Positions 11,497-23,822 of a stretch of DNA of 64,000 nucleotides are shown piece after piece. Position numbers and translations under genes: made by a program. The DNA is from Atkinsonella hypoxylon (lineage: Eukaryota; Ascomycota; Sordariomycetes; Hypocreales; Clavicipitaceae). A model generated the notes under the pieces. That model had not been told where the DNA came from, did no database searches, and worked only from the letters and a program-made list of their open reading frames with translations. Numbering within the stretch: the stretch's first letter is position 1; every line of letters begins with the position of its first letter. Where the stretch lies: NCBI GenBank assembly GCA_000729835.1, contig JFHB01000123.1, positions 1 through 64,000 on the forward strand, in the 5' to 3' direction.

Positions 11497-12976
11497 TCAA
11501 GTAGTGGATGTCGCTGGCTGGCTCTGACGGTTCCAACCAGGAGGCGGGTCGGGGCTTTCCATCTCGGCCAGCTGTGTCAATTCAGGTCTGAATGGACTCG
11601 GTGAATGAGCAGGATGTGGCGGTGGCGAGATGGATGGGGACGCCCCAAGCTCCTCTGGTCGCTGCTTGGCTTCCACCCATCCCGATGACATGCTGTTAAC
11701 GTGCGACGAGACGTAAGAATCGGTTGGGTTTCGACCGTAAAAGCTTTCATGGGGATTGATTCCGTAAGCGTAGTGTGGTGGATATCCAGCAGGAGGTACG
11801 CTTTGCGTTTGACTAGGAGCAGGAGCAGGTGTAGATGGAGGCTCCTGCGTGTTTTTGCGATGACGGTGACGGAAGAATAGAAACATTCCCACGGAAAGGA
11901 GAGCAAATGCCAAAGCTGCTCCGACGGAAATCCCTACAATTGTCACCACGGGCGGATGACTGGATAATGGAGAACCGTCAGAAGCTGCCGCTGGACTGGA
12001 CGTTGATGATGACGAGGGGCTCGAGCTCGAACCCGACACTGCAGTGGTTGCGACGCCTCGTGGTTTAATATTCGCATATGCGTCGCAGTTGGGCGAAGTT
12101 GCGAGGTCGCAGTCATTTGAGAGACAGATGGAATTCAGCTTATCCTCGGTTGGTGGCAAGCAACGAGCATTGTACTTGGCATTCATAGCAGTCGCGAGAC
12201 TGTTGGCGTCCGAGCCTGAAATTCCATATTTTTTACTGGCGAGGACGAGCTGATCGACGAAATAGCCCACATGAGTCCGATTCAAGTCCATGAATTTGTG
12301 CACGTAGGCAGGATTAAGGGGCTCGAAAGTTGGCTCCGCGAATGTTTTAGCGAGCGAACATGAAAAGACCTTGCCGAACGTATAATACCAATGAGTAAAT
12401 AGTTTGCTGTTTTTTTTTTTTTTCGGCAAGCGGTTATTAGCATTTAGCTGGACATAGGACAGAAAACCACGCGGATAATAAGACATACAACTGATTTGTG
12501 CCCTTTTTGATATCTACCGTTGCTGTTGACCCGTTCAAGAAGGCAACAAGTGGTGCAGTACCGCCGCCATCCAGCCAGCTGATACTGACACCCTGGTCGT
12601 TGTTGTTCGAAGTTGATTCTTATTGCTCGGCATTAGTAACAGGTTTCCCCTTGAAGTCAAAGGCTCAGCTGAAGTTATGCATACTTGATCCGTCGAACCA
12701 TGGTCGAAGATACACGTCTTGACCATCATACTCTCCAGGATTGAAGATGCCAGTGCTCTTTATATCTCCATTCGGCAATGAATTTCCGCCAGCGTAGGCG
12801 TATGCCACAATACTCTGCATGAGCTTGAGTTGTGTCCCAGCATTGTTTTCTCCATACTGCTTGGCAGCATAGTAATCGCAGATACTCTGATCACCTCGCT
12901 GAGCCCAAACGTGCTGCCCCATGAACAAAAGAAGAATAGATAGAGTGTTGTGCCATGCCATGTTGAGCATTATCAT
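11497..12976 (-). CDS. Secreted-type single-pass membrane protein of unknown function
   Basis: Family not recognised by name. Exons on the minus strand are 12976-12685, 12618-12489 and 12406-11497 (443 residues from the first ATG, 438 from the Met at 12961, which gives a cleaner signal peptide). The signal sequence MAWHNTLSILLLFMGQHVWA is followed by an ectodomain of about 190 residues with SICDYYAAKQYG, GIFNPGEYDGQDV, WLDGGGTAPLVAFLNGS and LFTHWYYTFGKVFSCSL. Late paired cysteines lie in CLPPTEDKLNSIC and CDLATSPNCDAY. A Ser/Thr-rich stalk, one TM (VVTIVGISVGAALAFALLSV) with RHRHRK after it, and a 110-residue proline-rich cytosolic tail complete the protein. The second acceptor sits behind a T-run of the sense + strand, which reads as an A-run on the gene strand. 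The layout parallels the convergent DUF3883 gene; both could be cell-surface sensors or wall proteins. Confidence 0.72.
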
Positions 12977-15293
12977 GTGTTGAACTTTCAGGTTTTTTTT
13001 GGTTTTTCTTTCTTTCTTTCTTTCTCATTTTTTTTTTTTTTTTTTGGAGCACGCGAAAGGGCGGCTTCGGGAGGCAGATGGGGAGGAATCGAATGCAAGA
13101 AGAGTTCAAACTAGCATCTCGGCGAGCATCTTGGAATTAATCAAGGCCTGGGAGGAGGCAAGACTCGGACCACCATGCAAGCTGTGAGCCGACACGGCCT
13201 CTTGCCTCAACCAACCTGCCTTATTGTTTCCCTCATTTAACAGCCCACCAGTACACCAGGCTGGCCTCTGCGCCATGCGGTCAGCATTGAGGCGAAGTGA
13301 CTGGACTATGGCGACTAAGCCGGACAAGACCGCACCCACCTCGTACAGCAGGCGAGTTCAAGCCTGTTACACTCTCTCTCGGTTCTTGCATACTTGGCTC
13401 GCCGCTGGAACACCAAGTTTGATGAGGTACCTCTTCGAGGTCGCTACCTCAAGGTCATGCCCAGCCTTATTTTTCCGGTCAAATGGAGGCACGCAGGTGG
13501 CAATTTAAATGATGGTTTCCGCGGGGGTCCTGGGACTCATTTATTTACATGGGTATGGCTCGTCAGTTTAAATTGAATTGTCGCTCGTGTGATAAGTAAT
13601 TGGGAAACCGATGCAGACAGAGGCTCCTGTTGTACACCTGTGCACCTGTTCGCTGGTTCCCTTCCCCGGAATCATCATCACTCAACGGTTATTTAAGCAT
13701 TGCTTACGCATAATACGTCGACGGCCGGTGCGGTCATGCTGTGCGGCGTAACAGCAGTTAGCATGGTCGCACAGGTGGGAGGAGAAGAAACTTCCACAAC
13801 GGACCTTATTAATTGCCCGCCGACACCTAATGTGTCAGTCGAGGTGTGAGAGTAAAGGTTTCACAGTAAATTTGTGACTTCGTATTGCATATTTCAAGTA
13901 AGTCGGGCCAAGAACACACCTGCTGTCTTAATTGGGGTGATTCCCAATCGTTGGTTGTGGTCACCAAGGTAACTCAGTAACTCAATCTTTGGTCAGAAGC
14001 TACTAGTAAGTTTAAGAGACCTGAGAATTGTACTAGCCATGCATGGGTAAGAAGGCAAGCGTTGAACCACAATTCCCTTGATGTTGATCATATTCCCATC
14101 ATAGATTAGCTTCATGCATGGTACTGCATATTGTAATGCTGGGACATGTAGTCAGAAATCGATCGGGCAAGGCTTGGTCTCTGCAAAAACAGAAAGTGTC
14201 ACTTCTCTATGACAAAGCTGGCGTTTGGCGTTTGACCCACCATACATGGCTGATAGGAATACAAAAAGGACGAGGGGGAGAAGGCTGTCAGTTGCCATAC
14301 TTGGTACATGCCGTCGCAGATCCGTTATTGTGGTGAACAATGTGATCTAAGCCACAATGGAATGGGGGTCTTGACACCCAACACCAACTTGCTTGGAGAT
14401 AAGGTGTAGTCCGACAGCTGCCAGAAAAAAAAAATAAAAAAATATAGAAACATAGAAAAATAGAAAAATAGAAAAAAATCATCTTGGACTAAAAAAGGCA
14501 GTGGAAATGTGGCAAGCATCATTTGCCCCCCAAGTTCTGGTAGAGTTGTGAAGGTGATCAATATTTCGCGCTTGCAAGTCATCGTTGAACCGTTGAGGAC
14601 AAACTGTGACGAGTCGGAAGACAACTTATCACATTTAATAGGGCCGTCTTGGGGAGTAGGGAATCTGCTTGGAATAATAAGCTTGAGATGGATGGGGGGC
14701 GTTGCTACCAAATATTCGAGTCGTGGGCCAGAACTAGGCCAAGGAGACCGAAGAATGACATATCGAGCCATGCGGTTCAGTTATGTTCGTCACAATAGCT
14801 TAGCCTGTCGCACCATTACAGTCAGGTCAAAATTGAAATCAGAGGTAGGTGCAGGAAAAGTATCTCTTTCAAACATACGTAGCACGAGCCCGAACAAGAA
14901 AGCACTCGTGAACTGGTCTTGCAGCGGCGATGCCCGGTATGAAGGGTTATATCCTCAGTTTCAGCATACCGTAAATGTACTCCGTACAACTCACTGTGAT
15001 GAGGTGTAACACAAAGCAGCTGCACAAGCAAGCAACCGCACCGTCTGCCAACGATGTTGTTGTTGTTGTTGCATCAACCCCGCCATGAATGACGGGGTCA
15101 TGACGGGGCCATCGTGATTCGGTGACCTTTGCACGTGCGGCTAATTGCTAAGTGCCATCACTCTTTCCCGCGGTACGACTTCCGTCACTGGAGAAAGAGT
15201 TCCCGAGCACCATCGACGCTAGCCGACGAATCCTTCTTTGACGATCCCTTCGTTCTGCGTTCCATTCTATACGACTCCAGTCGACACCAAGGC
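12977..15293. other. Intergenic, simple repeats only
   Basis: No gene is supported. Seen are a CTTT repeat and a T-run at about 13004-13045, an A/T-rich run at about 14427-14478, a GTT repeat near 15054-15070, and one TACTCCGTA motif at 14978-14986. Frames in 13.1-13.6 kb and 14.3-15.0 kb lack any recognisable family feature. Confidence 0.5.
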
Positions 15294-15865
15294 ATGTCTT
15301 CCCACAACAAAGAACTGTTCGCCGCCGGGCTGAAAAACCGTAACGAGGTCCTTGGAGAGGCCTACGTCAATAAATCCCTAGCCAATAACAGTAGCGAATT
15401 TGCGTATCCACAGCAGCAATTGATCACAGAGTGAGTTCGGAACATTTAGCCCGCAACGTCCGTCATTGAATGCGGACGCTAAGTTAACCTGATGATGGCA
15501 GGTGGTGCTGGGGAAACGTGTGGTCAAGACCGGGGCTAGATCGGAAACAAAGGAGCCTTCTCAGTTGGTAGACTCTCCTGGGCCCATCACGCGGCTAGCC
15601 ATCTTGCTCACGGTTCGCAGATATTGGCATGCTCGTCGCGTTGAAAAGCTGGACCGAGCTGGGTGTCCATGTTCGAGGCGCCATCAACAATGGACTGACT
15701 GAACTGGAAATCCGAGAAGCACTTCTGCAGGCCACCGTCTACTGCGGAGCTCCAGCCGGTATGGAGGCATTCAGGGTAGCTGATGCGGCGTTGAATGGTA
15801 TGGTAGACAAGGGCGAGTATGTTCGAACGCTGGCCAGTTTGTCTCCAGATGCCCGACAGTCGTAG
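15294..15865 (+). CDS. Carboxymuconolactone decarboxylase-like protein
   Basis: Small CMD-family protein (PF02627), 147 residues. Exons are 15294-15430, 15502-15563 and 15621-15865; the second donor is GTTGGT, but the join gives RSLLNIGMLVALKSWTELGV without a break. Typical of gamma-carboxymuconolactone decarboxylases are WGNVWSRPGLDRKQRSLL in the N half, then HVRGAINNGLTELEIREALL with the conserved His, and YCGAPAGMEAFR. The enzyme class decarboxylates 4-carboxymuconolactone in the beta-ketoadipate route of aromatic breakdown. Fungi usually use a different branch, so the substrate here is open; AhpD-like redox activity is another option within the family. Neighbours do not indicate a pathway. 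Confidence 0.85.
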
Positions 15866-16431
15866 CCTCCAGCATAGCATGTACGTCCGAGACCACCAGA
15901 TTCCATGTGCTTGCAGGGAAAAAAAAAAAAAAATAAAAATAAGTCAGACATTTACATGTATTCCATCTGTGCCATAAGCTAATTTTTTTTTTTTTTTTGA
16001 ATAAATAAAATAACCTGTTCAGGGTCATTGACGCGGGCCTTATCGCAGTCATAACCGAGTGAGTTATGGACAAGTGAGCACTCAAGAGGTATATAGATGG
16101 CACGCGCGGCCTACGAGGATGGAAGCAGACAGTGTAGACTTGGTCTACGCGCAAGAGCCATCGAGTTGGAGACAAGAATGCGAACAATGTGCTCTCATAT
16201 GGTTTCACGACAAGAAACCTCATTCCTTCCTCAAGATATCCCGCGCAGCTCACTCATCTGCGCAGCTCACTCAGATGAGGTATTACGGTACATCCTGTCG
16301 CAAGGAAGACATCAACCTGGATTTTAACAGCCATTGCACGAGTGCTCTTTACGGAGAAGTCAAGTGACCAGCATCGCTTGCATATGTCCTCTGCTCCAGG
16401 TCCCTGTCTGTCTACGGAATACTTTGCACGC
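15866..16431. other. Intergenic
   Basis: The region contains an A-run (15918-15931) and a T-run (15983-15998). Short frames on both strands show no family features. Nothing else was seen. Confidence 0.5.
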
Positions 16432-16932
16432 TTAGCATGCAACCTCGAATACGAGTTCCAGTCCGTCTTCTTCATCCCACTGATGCCCAACTTCAGCAAC
16501 CCCAAATTGAACCACCAAATTCCTTGATGCAGTGTTGTCCGGTGATATGGAAGCTCGATCAGTCTTCACAGTGGGATCTGCTTTAGCAACGTTGAGGAGA
16601 ATCCCAAGTGCAGCACAGCACGACCATGTCCTTGGCGGCGACACTGTGGATCTATAGAGTAGCCAACTTCCACCATGCCATTGACATCAAGCTTTCCGTG
16701 AAACCCAGATGGCATTTTCTGCCTCGTCTCCGATTTGAGCAGCACGCCTTCTCCATACGTGTGCGCATTCGTCCGCGACATAGGGCGTCAAGAAGGGGAT
16801 GGAAGGGTCGGGTAGCAGAAGGAAGAGCGCCCTGGCCCAGTGCGTCAACCATGGGTAACGCGGGACTTGCGTCAATATATAACCAGTCGCACCTGGTGAT
16901 GAGGTCGTCCATGGCCTTTCCGTGGTCGTCAT
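16432..16932 (-). pseudogene. Frameshifted GNAT-family acetyltransferase relic
   Basis: GNAT (N-acetyltransferase) sequence is readable on the minus strand but split over frames. One frame (about 16781-16640) has AHTYGEGVLLKS, then NGMVEVGYSIDPQCRRQGHG, which is the acetyl-CoA-binding motif A. The next conserved part, LGILLNVAKADPTV, RASISPDNTASRNLV and QWDEEDGLELVFE, lies in a different frame (16644-16432) that begins within a few codons of the first, leaving no room for an intron. A third frame upstream (to 16932) may hold the N terminus. At least one frameshift is therefore needed. The gene is probably broken; a base error in the assembly is the alternative. Confidence 0.7.
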
Positions 16933-17511
16933 CGCTCAAATTTGTTGATTTTTCCCTTTCTTTTTGCGAAGCTTGGTTGCAGCGTGTGTACTGAATAGCA
17001 GTCGCTCCAAGGGGATTAGCGAAAGATGAATCACATGGGGGACCAGGCGATGTCTTTCTGCATTTCGTGAACGCGGGATCGTAGACCCGGGTACGTTGAC
17101 CGGCATTCTTTATGCAAACATGTCAAAAGCATGACAGAAGCGCAGTTGGCGACCATTCTCCAATCCCAATCCGCTGACTTTGCGCAATACCAGAGATGAT
17201 CGTTTCAATACGATAACCGCGGCAAAGAATGGCGCTTGCTCAATTTCAGAGTTGAAAGGTAAAAGGTGAAGGGAAAGCTCATCTCCCCCAGACAAAACTC
17301 AGGCAGATGCCCCACCACCCCACCACCCCACCACTTTACGCCAACCGTTGAAGTGGAGCCAAAACGCGAACTCCGCCAATCCAATTGGCTGGTCAACGCG
17401 TCTTCTTACTTCTACAAGGCCTTAGGAAAATGCGTGTCCCACCAGACATCAGGTTGCGCATCTTCACACACGCTTCAGTGCAACAATCTTGATCACAACG
17501 GCCGACCCGGC
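16933..17511. other. Intergenic, promoter side of the Pol delta subunit gene
   Basis: A CACCCCAC-type repeat lies at about 17312-17333. No independent gene is seen. It probably includes the promoter and 5' leader of the gene at 17512. Confidence 0.45.
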
Positions 17512-19277
17512 ATGGTGACCCTCGAGGAGGTATCAGGGCTCATCCCCAAGAAGCCATAGTAGGTTTCCTCTTGACCAATTCCCCCCTCCTCACCCATCGT
17601 TGCAATCCCTCTAATTTCAGATCACGAACATCAGCGATTGCGCACATCCGACCCTGTCTAGAGCCGCCGATTCGTACAAGCCCCTTCACTCGTTCAGGCT
17701 CGACAAGCAGCGGTCCTACAAGCAGCAATATGGCGACATGTACTTTCTGCGCCTGACCAAGATCAAGCCCGCCGTCGAACAAGTCGCCGCTTCATCGTGG
17801 GAAGGCACTGTAATCGGTGGAGAGGAGGTCAAGCAGGTCGAGCGAGTACTCGATGTGCGGCAGGGAGAGCTATGCTGGGTTGCAGGAACAGTGTACATGG
17901 AGATGCCCCTGAAGCCGAACATTCTCGAGGATGTGTCCAAAGACGTAAGCTTCTTACGCTACATCTCTTTCAGGCGCCTGCTCCGTTCTACGAGCCAACA
18001 ACAAGCGCGCTTGACGAAGAAAACATATTTGCTGACAGGACTCAGCGATGGATCTCGGCCCCGGTATCTAGCCAGCAGAAATACTTCTCACCCGATGGTG
18101 GCGACCAGATCATGCTGGAAGACGACTCCGGTCGAATCCGTCTTGCGGGCGACCTTTTGCAATCCATCCCTCTCGTGACAGGCTGCGTCATTGCCGTGAT
18201 GGGCACGGAAAATAGCAGCGGCGAGTTTGAGGTCATTGATGTCAAGTTTCCTGATTTACCTCCGCAACCTGAGCGATGGACTCTTTCCAGGCCTACCGGT
18301 GCACATGGCCCGGGGGATTCGAAGCAAAACGTCGTGAAAGACGAGGATGAGGAAATGTCGGACAGCCAGCCCAGCAAGAAGGTTGCCATTGTTTCCGGTC
18401 TGTCTTTCTCGGGAACCGATGCTTCCCACGCGCTCGAGGTTGATCTCCTCCAGCAGTATCTGCTCGGGGAAGCACTTTGCCCCGATGATCAAGACAAAGC
18501 GGCCAAGATCAGCCGCCTCATTATAGCTGGAAACTCCATGTCTACGGCCTCGATCGAGCCGAAGCAGGACGAGACCGCAGAGAAGAAAGCTAACAAAAAG
18601 TACGGATACGACGCCAGCGCCTACAACTCCCTTCCTTCACAGCTCTTTGACGAGTTCATGAGTGAAGTGTTGCCCTCCATACCCATAACCTTACTTCCAG
18701 GCGCTCAAGATCCCGCCAACGCCAGTTATCCACAGCAGGCTATCCACATGGCCATGTTTCCCAACGCAAGAGCGTACGGACCCGATCCCGAAGCCAAGTC
18801 ACAGGCGCCAGGCTGGCTTGACGCCGTGTCGAATCCGTGGGAGGCAGAGATTGAAGGGTGGAGAGTACTCGGCACCGGCGGGCAGAATGTGGACGATGTG
18901 TGCAAGTACGTGGATAGCGAGGATCGACTGGGCATGATGGAAGCCATGTGTCGGTGGAGATGTTGTGCCCCCACGGCCCCAGATACGTTGTGTGAGTCTT
19001 TCGTCCCTCTGCCTAAACTTGTCGAGGCGCTGACGAGAAGTGTCCAGGGAGTTACCCCTTCCAAGAAGACGACCCGTTCGTCCTCAAAACATGCCCGCAT
19101 CTGTACTTCGTCGGGTGCCAGCCGCGCTTCTCTACAAAGGTCATTACTGGTCCGGAAGGCCAATTGGTGCGCCTCGTTACTGTGCCTTCATTCAATGAAA
19201 CAAAGGAGCTTGTACTTGTGGATGCCGAAAGCCTGGAGGTAGAGGTGGTTAGATTTGCGACCATGATGAATACATAG
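17512..19277 (+). CDS. POL31: DNA polymerase delta small (second) subunit
   Basis: Structural B-subunit of DNA polymerase delta (POL31/Cdc1/POLD2), a nuclear replication protein that bridges the catalytic subunit to the others. Proposed exons are 17512-17529, 17621-17944, 18046-18991 and 19048-19277, giving 505 residues with closed phases. The first exon is only six codons, so its placement is the weakest part. Clear family marks are SYKQQYGDMYFLRLTKIKP near the N terminus, then the OB-fold region (QIMLEDDSGRIRLAGDLLQ), VAIVSGLSFSG, the inactive calcineurin-like phosphodiesterase region (LIIAGNSM, ITLLPGAQDPANASYPQQ, MFPNA), WRVLGTGGQNVDDVCKY and CAPTAPDTLWSYPFQEDDPF across intron 3. Metal-ligand positions are degenerate, as usual for B-subunits. 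It is expected to be constitutive or S-phase expressed; no regulatory element was identified. Confidence 0.93.
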
Positions 19278-19568
19278 ACGCGATGCAATGCAACTGTCAA
19301 TGTAAAATAAGCTGTTTCAGAAAAATAAAATAAAAAACCACATTGCTGCAGTTTCGAAATTTCGCTGCCCATAATGTACCATCTAGTTACGAAAAGGAGA
19401 AAAGAAGAAAAGCGATGTTCGTTCCACGTATGGCGTGTTAATCATCAATTATTTGCCCCCAAGTTTTGCACCAGTCGTCAGCAAATCTCCCATTTCCCAT
19501 TTCCCGTCACCAAGACTCAAAACTCCCCAAGTCCTAGGAACCCCATTACATCCAAGAGCCTCATTCAG

Positions 19569-21353
19569 TCATGCCTCAGGGTCAATCGCATCCCACGTCT
19601 TTTGACTCAGGTACTTATCACAGAACGCCCGAACGCGACTGTCCAAGGACTTCAACCCCTCCTCCGCCACCCTTGCCGTCCTCATCCTCCTCTCCTCCTG
19701 CATCGCCGCGTCGTTCTCCCACTCATCTCCTCCTCGACAATGGACCTGCTCTATAAGCCGCTTGTATTGCATATCCATCACGAAGCTGCATCCGACATGG
19801 GTTGACGGGCCGTCCATGTAGCGCGTCATGAGTTCGACTCTCAGAAACTGGCAGTTTATGGCATCGATGGCCTTGATGACGGCGGATTCGGCGCTGAAGA
19901 AATCCACAAACGTGAAGGTTCCGTCGCCGTCTGGCCCCCCGGTTGCGTCCCACTGGGGGGCCACGCGAATAGTAAGGGTCTTGATGTTGGTGAAGCGGCC
20001 CTCGGCTGGTGGGGTTCTTCTGTATGAGAATGTCTCGATGGCATTGGCCATGAGCTTCCTGGTGCCTTTCGCGAAGCGATTCTCCTCAGCTTCGATGATT
20101 ATATGTCGGAAGCGGTCTAGATATTTCTCAACATGGAGATCTGGCTCGACGGTGGCAAGGTTATTTCCCAAGCGGCGAGACCTGCGCGAGCACTGTCGTC
20201 TGGCAATCGTCCCCTCTTCTTGCCAGTCTGGGTCGTTTTGATCCTCGGGCTCTGGATCCTCGTCTTCTTCTCCCTGGTCATCGTCATTATTGGTCATGGT
20301 GGGCAACACGACATCTTCGTCGTCGATAAGCGCAACCTGATCCACGTCGGTGATGCTGGGAATCTTGTCTCGAAGTCGGTAAAGGAACGTGTTGCAGCCG
20401 TACAGAACGCTGACCCCTTCTTCGTAGTAACGCCGACAGGAGCGTATTATGCCGGTTGGTATATCCAGTTGTTGTCGTTTATAGACTTGTTGCCATCCCG
20501 AGTGCACCTTGATCGGTCTTTCGATTGTCAAAAGTTCCTTGTAAATCATGTACCGTATTTCAAGAGGCATTATGTCGAGATTCGTTGGAACATGTGTCTG
20601 TTCCTTAGAAGAGATTTTGTCGTCGCGCGATGGGACAGATCGAGGTTTGCGGCGAGAGGTCTTCAGAGGAGGCTGTACAAATTTGGGTTGCGAAACTACT
20701 GTCGGTGGTTCTGCTGCCTCGGACTCTTGTGTGTTGTTTCTTTGCGTCGACTTATTGTCCTTGATCAGAGCTGCAATTTCATCTGCAATATCTTCATCTT
20801 CATCTTCATCAAGTGGGCCAGGGACTCGTGGAGGTGCGGCTCTCACTGTAGGTTTTCTAAGCGGTCTCTCAGTCAGATGTTCCTAACCCTGACCTCGAAG
20901 TCGGTTGAGTTTTGCCGTCCAATCCACCGCTGGTACCCTAGCTTGCTCCTCGTGGTGACTTGTAGATGCCTTTGTTGGAGTATATTCTGGCTTCTTGCTG
21001 TTCTCCTTTTTGTGACCGGGAACATGTTTTCTTTTTATTTTCCTCTTTTTCCGCCGATGCGCAGTAGCCGTTTCTATGGCTCCTTCTGCAGACCTGGTTT
21101 CGTTGGCTTCAATAGACGGTAAAATCGTCTCCTGCGTCTCCGAAGAATGATCAACCGCCATACTGGCGTTTCGATCGTCTGTGTCTTCGCTTCCATCCTC
21201 GCCTAGGTCCTCACTGGCTGGGCTGGGCTGGGACCCGTTGGCTGAGTTACAATTGCTCCCTAGATGTTGTACTAAGAGGAATTCTGGGCTCAGGTCTGTA
21301 TAGTTTGGGAGTCCAACTAGTTGTACTTGCTTCTCAATCATACCGGAGGCCAT
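19569..21353 (-). CDS. Nuclear-type protein with F-box/2EXR-like domain
   Basis: Read as one gene of 576 residues with exons 21353-20937 and 20882-19569. The two halves are in the same frame and are separated by one in-frame TAG; a 54-nt GTACCA...GGTTAG intron removes it and gives ...EEQAR/EHLTERPL.... The N half has a lysine/arginine-rich nuclear-localisation-like block (HRRKKRKIKRKH). The middle has NLDIMPLEIRYMIYKELL, the start of the F-box-like/2EXR domain common in fungal proteins, with RSCRRYYEEGVSVLYGCNTF. An acidic run and an IKTLTIRV segment follow. The partner or target is unknown; F-box members recruit substrates to SCF ligases, but 2EXR proteins are uncharacterised. Alternatives are a true nonsense mutation or two genes. 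The second part alone has no ATG near its start. Confidence 0.68.
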
Positions 21354-23399
21354 TTTGAAGAGCTTTTCTCACCATTGATGACTCCCATGAGAAAGTTGGA
21401 GGGTAATGTCGAGTCTAAATATAGATCAAGACCCTGACTAGAAGTTGCGAATAAGAAGTGCTTTGCAAGTTGGACCATTCATCTTCTTGAGCAAAATTGT
21501 AGGCGCCTTATCCTTTCATCAGAGGAATATTGCGGTGATGCTCTGCTAATTTTTCGATGTATGGGTGACTGTAGAAAAGGTTGCCAGTTGGCTGGCACCT
21601 TTCTATCAGCTGCATGCAACTGTTGTATCACGGTCTCATCGACAAGAAAAAGGGAGAATATTCGAGTTTCTTATTCCAGTACATAGATCCAACACATGTT
21701 GAAAATTGCCCTAGGCTTGTTGAACCTATTCAGATGTTCTTAATTAGAGAAGACGAGTCTTCTAGGCAAGGAGCTTGGGAGGCAATAGCATCCATGATAT
21801 ATGAAACACAAGATTCAAGGACAGATTCCGTCTTGTAGAAACACGAGGGATTGTTTCTTCGCCCTTTGCAGAGGGGCCATAGCAACGCTCTATACTCCGT
21901 ATACTCCGTATGAGCTTAAGACTAGGCTGTCCGCGTGACGGCGCCCATGTGGTCCGCAACACGCCGTCACCAAGGCTATATCTTGCGCATACCAGCGAAG
22001 TGGCCGTAGGCTTGTACTCGGACAACAAACATCGCGATTGACGCCTGAATTGCAGCCACCGATTCCCGCATGTATCACGGAAATGTTCGGGGTTTAGGTA
22101 TGCGAACTCAGAACAAGACTGGACAAGACAGACTCGGCTTGGACTTCAGACAACAATCCGGGCAAAGCTGGCCTGGTTGCTGGTGGCGCAAGCCAGCTAG
22201 GTTGCCATGATGGGATGGAGCATTGAAGCCGATTGCGAGGTCCTGTCTTGCCGAGCCAACAAGGAGTACATGCGCAAGTCGTGTTAACTAATAATCAGTT
22301 TTCAGTATTCGGCTTTGCAACGTCAACACAACATCAGTCATTGTCTGCTCCGAATTCGCTGTTTGTTGCAGCACATCGAGCCCTAGCTCTCGGTCTAGTC
22401 TTGCTATTCTGGACGTGGTGTGAAGCTTATCTTGCGGTCAGCTCGGTAACGGTGTGTTATCTCGGTTGTGGCACGGTTGTCTCGTCTCGTAGATATCAGA
22501 TAAGGCACAGCCGCGTTCCGTGTTCCATGTTCCATGTTCCATGCGAGCGCAGGCTCATCATCATCATCGCATAGTCGTAGTTGTTCAGAATCACGCTTAC
22601 ATGTTAAGCGACATGTTGCGATCAGACGGGTGGATATTGCACGATGTTCAATCAAGCCATTGCAGGATGGTGTTGCGAAAAATTAGGGTTTACCTCAGAA
22701 GGTTGTTTTGCTACTGGGTGGTGGGCGTGTACCTTGGAGGTATGGAGTGCATATGTGGAAAGAGCCATCCCCGGGGTGGAATTAGCAGCCGACAATGCCG
22801 AAGCATCTCCGAATGTCTTTTTTTTGGAAACTAGTTGTATAGACAGCAACGATCCTGAGGCGTCTTGCCGTAGTGACGAGCAATGAAACAAGCCTGTCTG
22901 AATTCAGTATCAGTAACGTGTCCGGTGCCAGAATTCGCATTCGTATCTCATCAGCGGGCGGTGCGCCCGTCACTGAGGAACGCACGAGAGAGAGACTTTT
23001 TTTTTGTGCATGTGCATGTGCGTGTGCAGTATACAGTATACAATACAGTGTAATACAGTGCAGCGCATGTGGCGTCTGGTCTGGACAAGAAGCTGCACGC
23101 CCCTGAGGAAAGAGCAGTGGGGGATGGAATCTTTTACCCTATAACTTGGGTTTGATTACCCCATAGAATCTAATTTTTACCCAATAACAACGTAATCGGG
23201 CACATCAAGCTTGCCCTAGCCATCCAAGTGCTAAAAAGACGCAGATGAGCTAGAGGGCTGCCATGCGCGCGCTGTCGATCAAGTGGAAGAAGCTCCTAGC
23301 TAGCTTCCAAGGTTGAGTACCAAGACGTCTAATGCGTCTGGTACTCTGTGCTTGTGCTCCGTACACATGTAGGTACATCACGGCGGACAGCGGTATTTA

Positions 23400-23443
23400 C
23401 GCGGCTCACACGCGGCTCACACGCGGCTCACACGCGGCTCATA
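23400..23443. repeat. Tandem 11-bp repeat, 4 copies
   Basis: The unit CGCGGCTCACA repeats four times; the last copy has one change (CATA). Confidence 0.85.
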
Positions 23444-23560
23444 AGCGCCGTGCTCTCCTTGTTCGCCCTGGGAACGCGCGTCCGTAGCTTTGCATCTATC
23501 TTGGCCTCTTCCTTCCCGTCGTACAGCGAACGCAACAGAGCACAGCACAGCGCAGCACAG

Positions 23561-23592
23561 TGTCCGTGTCCGTGTCCGTGTCCGTGTCCGTG
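23561..23592. repeat. Hexanucleotide repeat (TGTCCG)n
   Basis: Five copies of TGTCCG plus two bases. It is preceded by a looser CAGCACAG-type run. Confidence 0.85.
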
Positions 23593-23751
23593 GCATTCTC
23601 GTCATATCTGTCACCCGTTTCTTATCACGACCTTGGCTCGAGCAATAGTCAATGTCATATAATAGCTTGCACGACAAAGACCACCCACCTCAGATCGTGC
23701 CTGGGCTGTGCCGATAACGAGTTTTTTCTTTGGGTGCTGCCGTCTTCCGCG

Positions 23752-23822
23752 CGTCGTATCGTCGTATCGTCGTATCGTCGTATCGTCGTACCTTCGTACC
23801 TTCGTACCGTCGTACCGTCGTA
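23752..23822. repeat. Tandem 8-bp repeat, about 9 copies
   Basis: Units are TCGTCGTA (four), then CCTTCGTA (two), then CCGTCGTA (two), so the array shows blockwise variants of one 8-mer. Confidence 0.85.

Noticed and set aside
19569..20846. Separate gene starting at 20846
   Set aside because: The first codon would be GTG, and the frame continues upstream without a break to the previous coding stretch apart from one TAG that a 54-nt intron removes.
20133..21122. 329-codon plus-strand frame
   Set aside because: Antisense to the F-box/2EXR-like gene; no family feature despite hydrophobic stretches.
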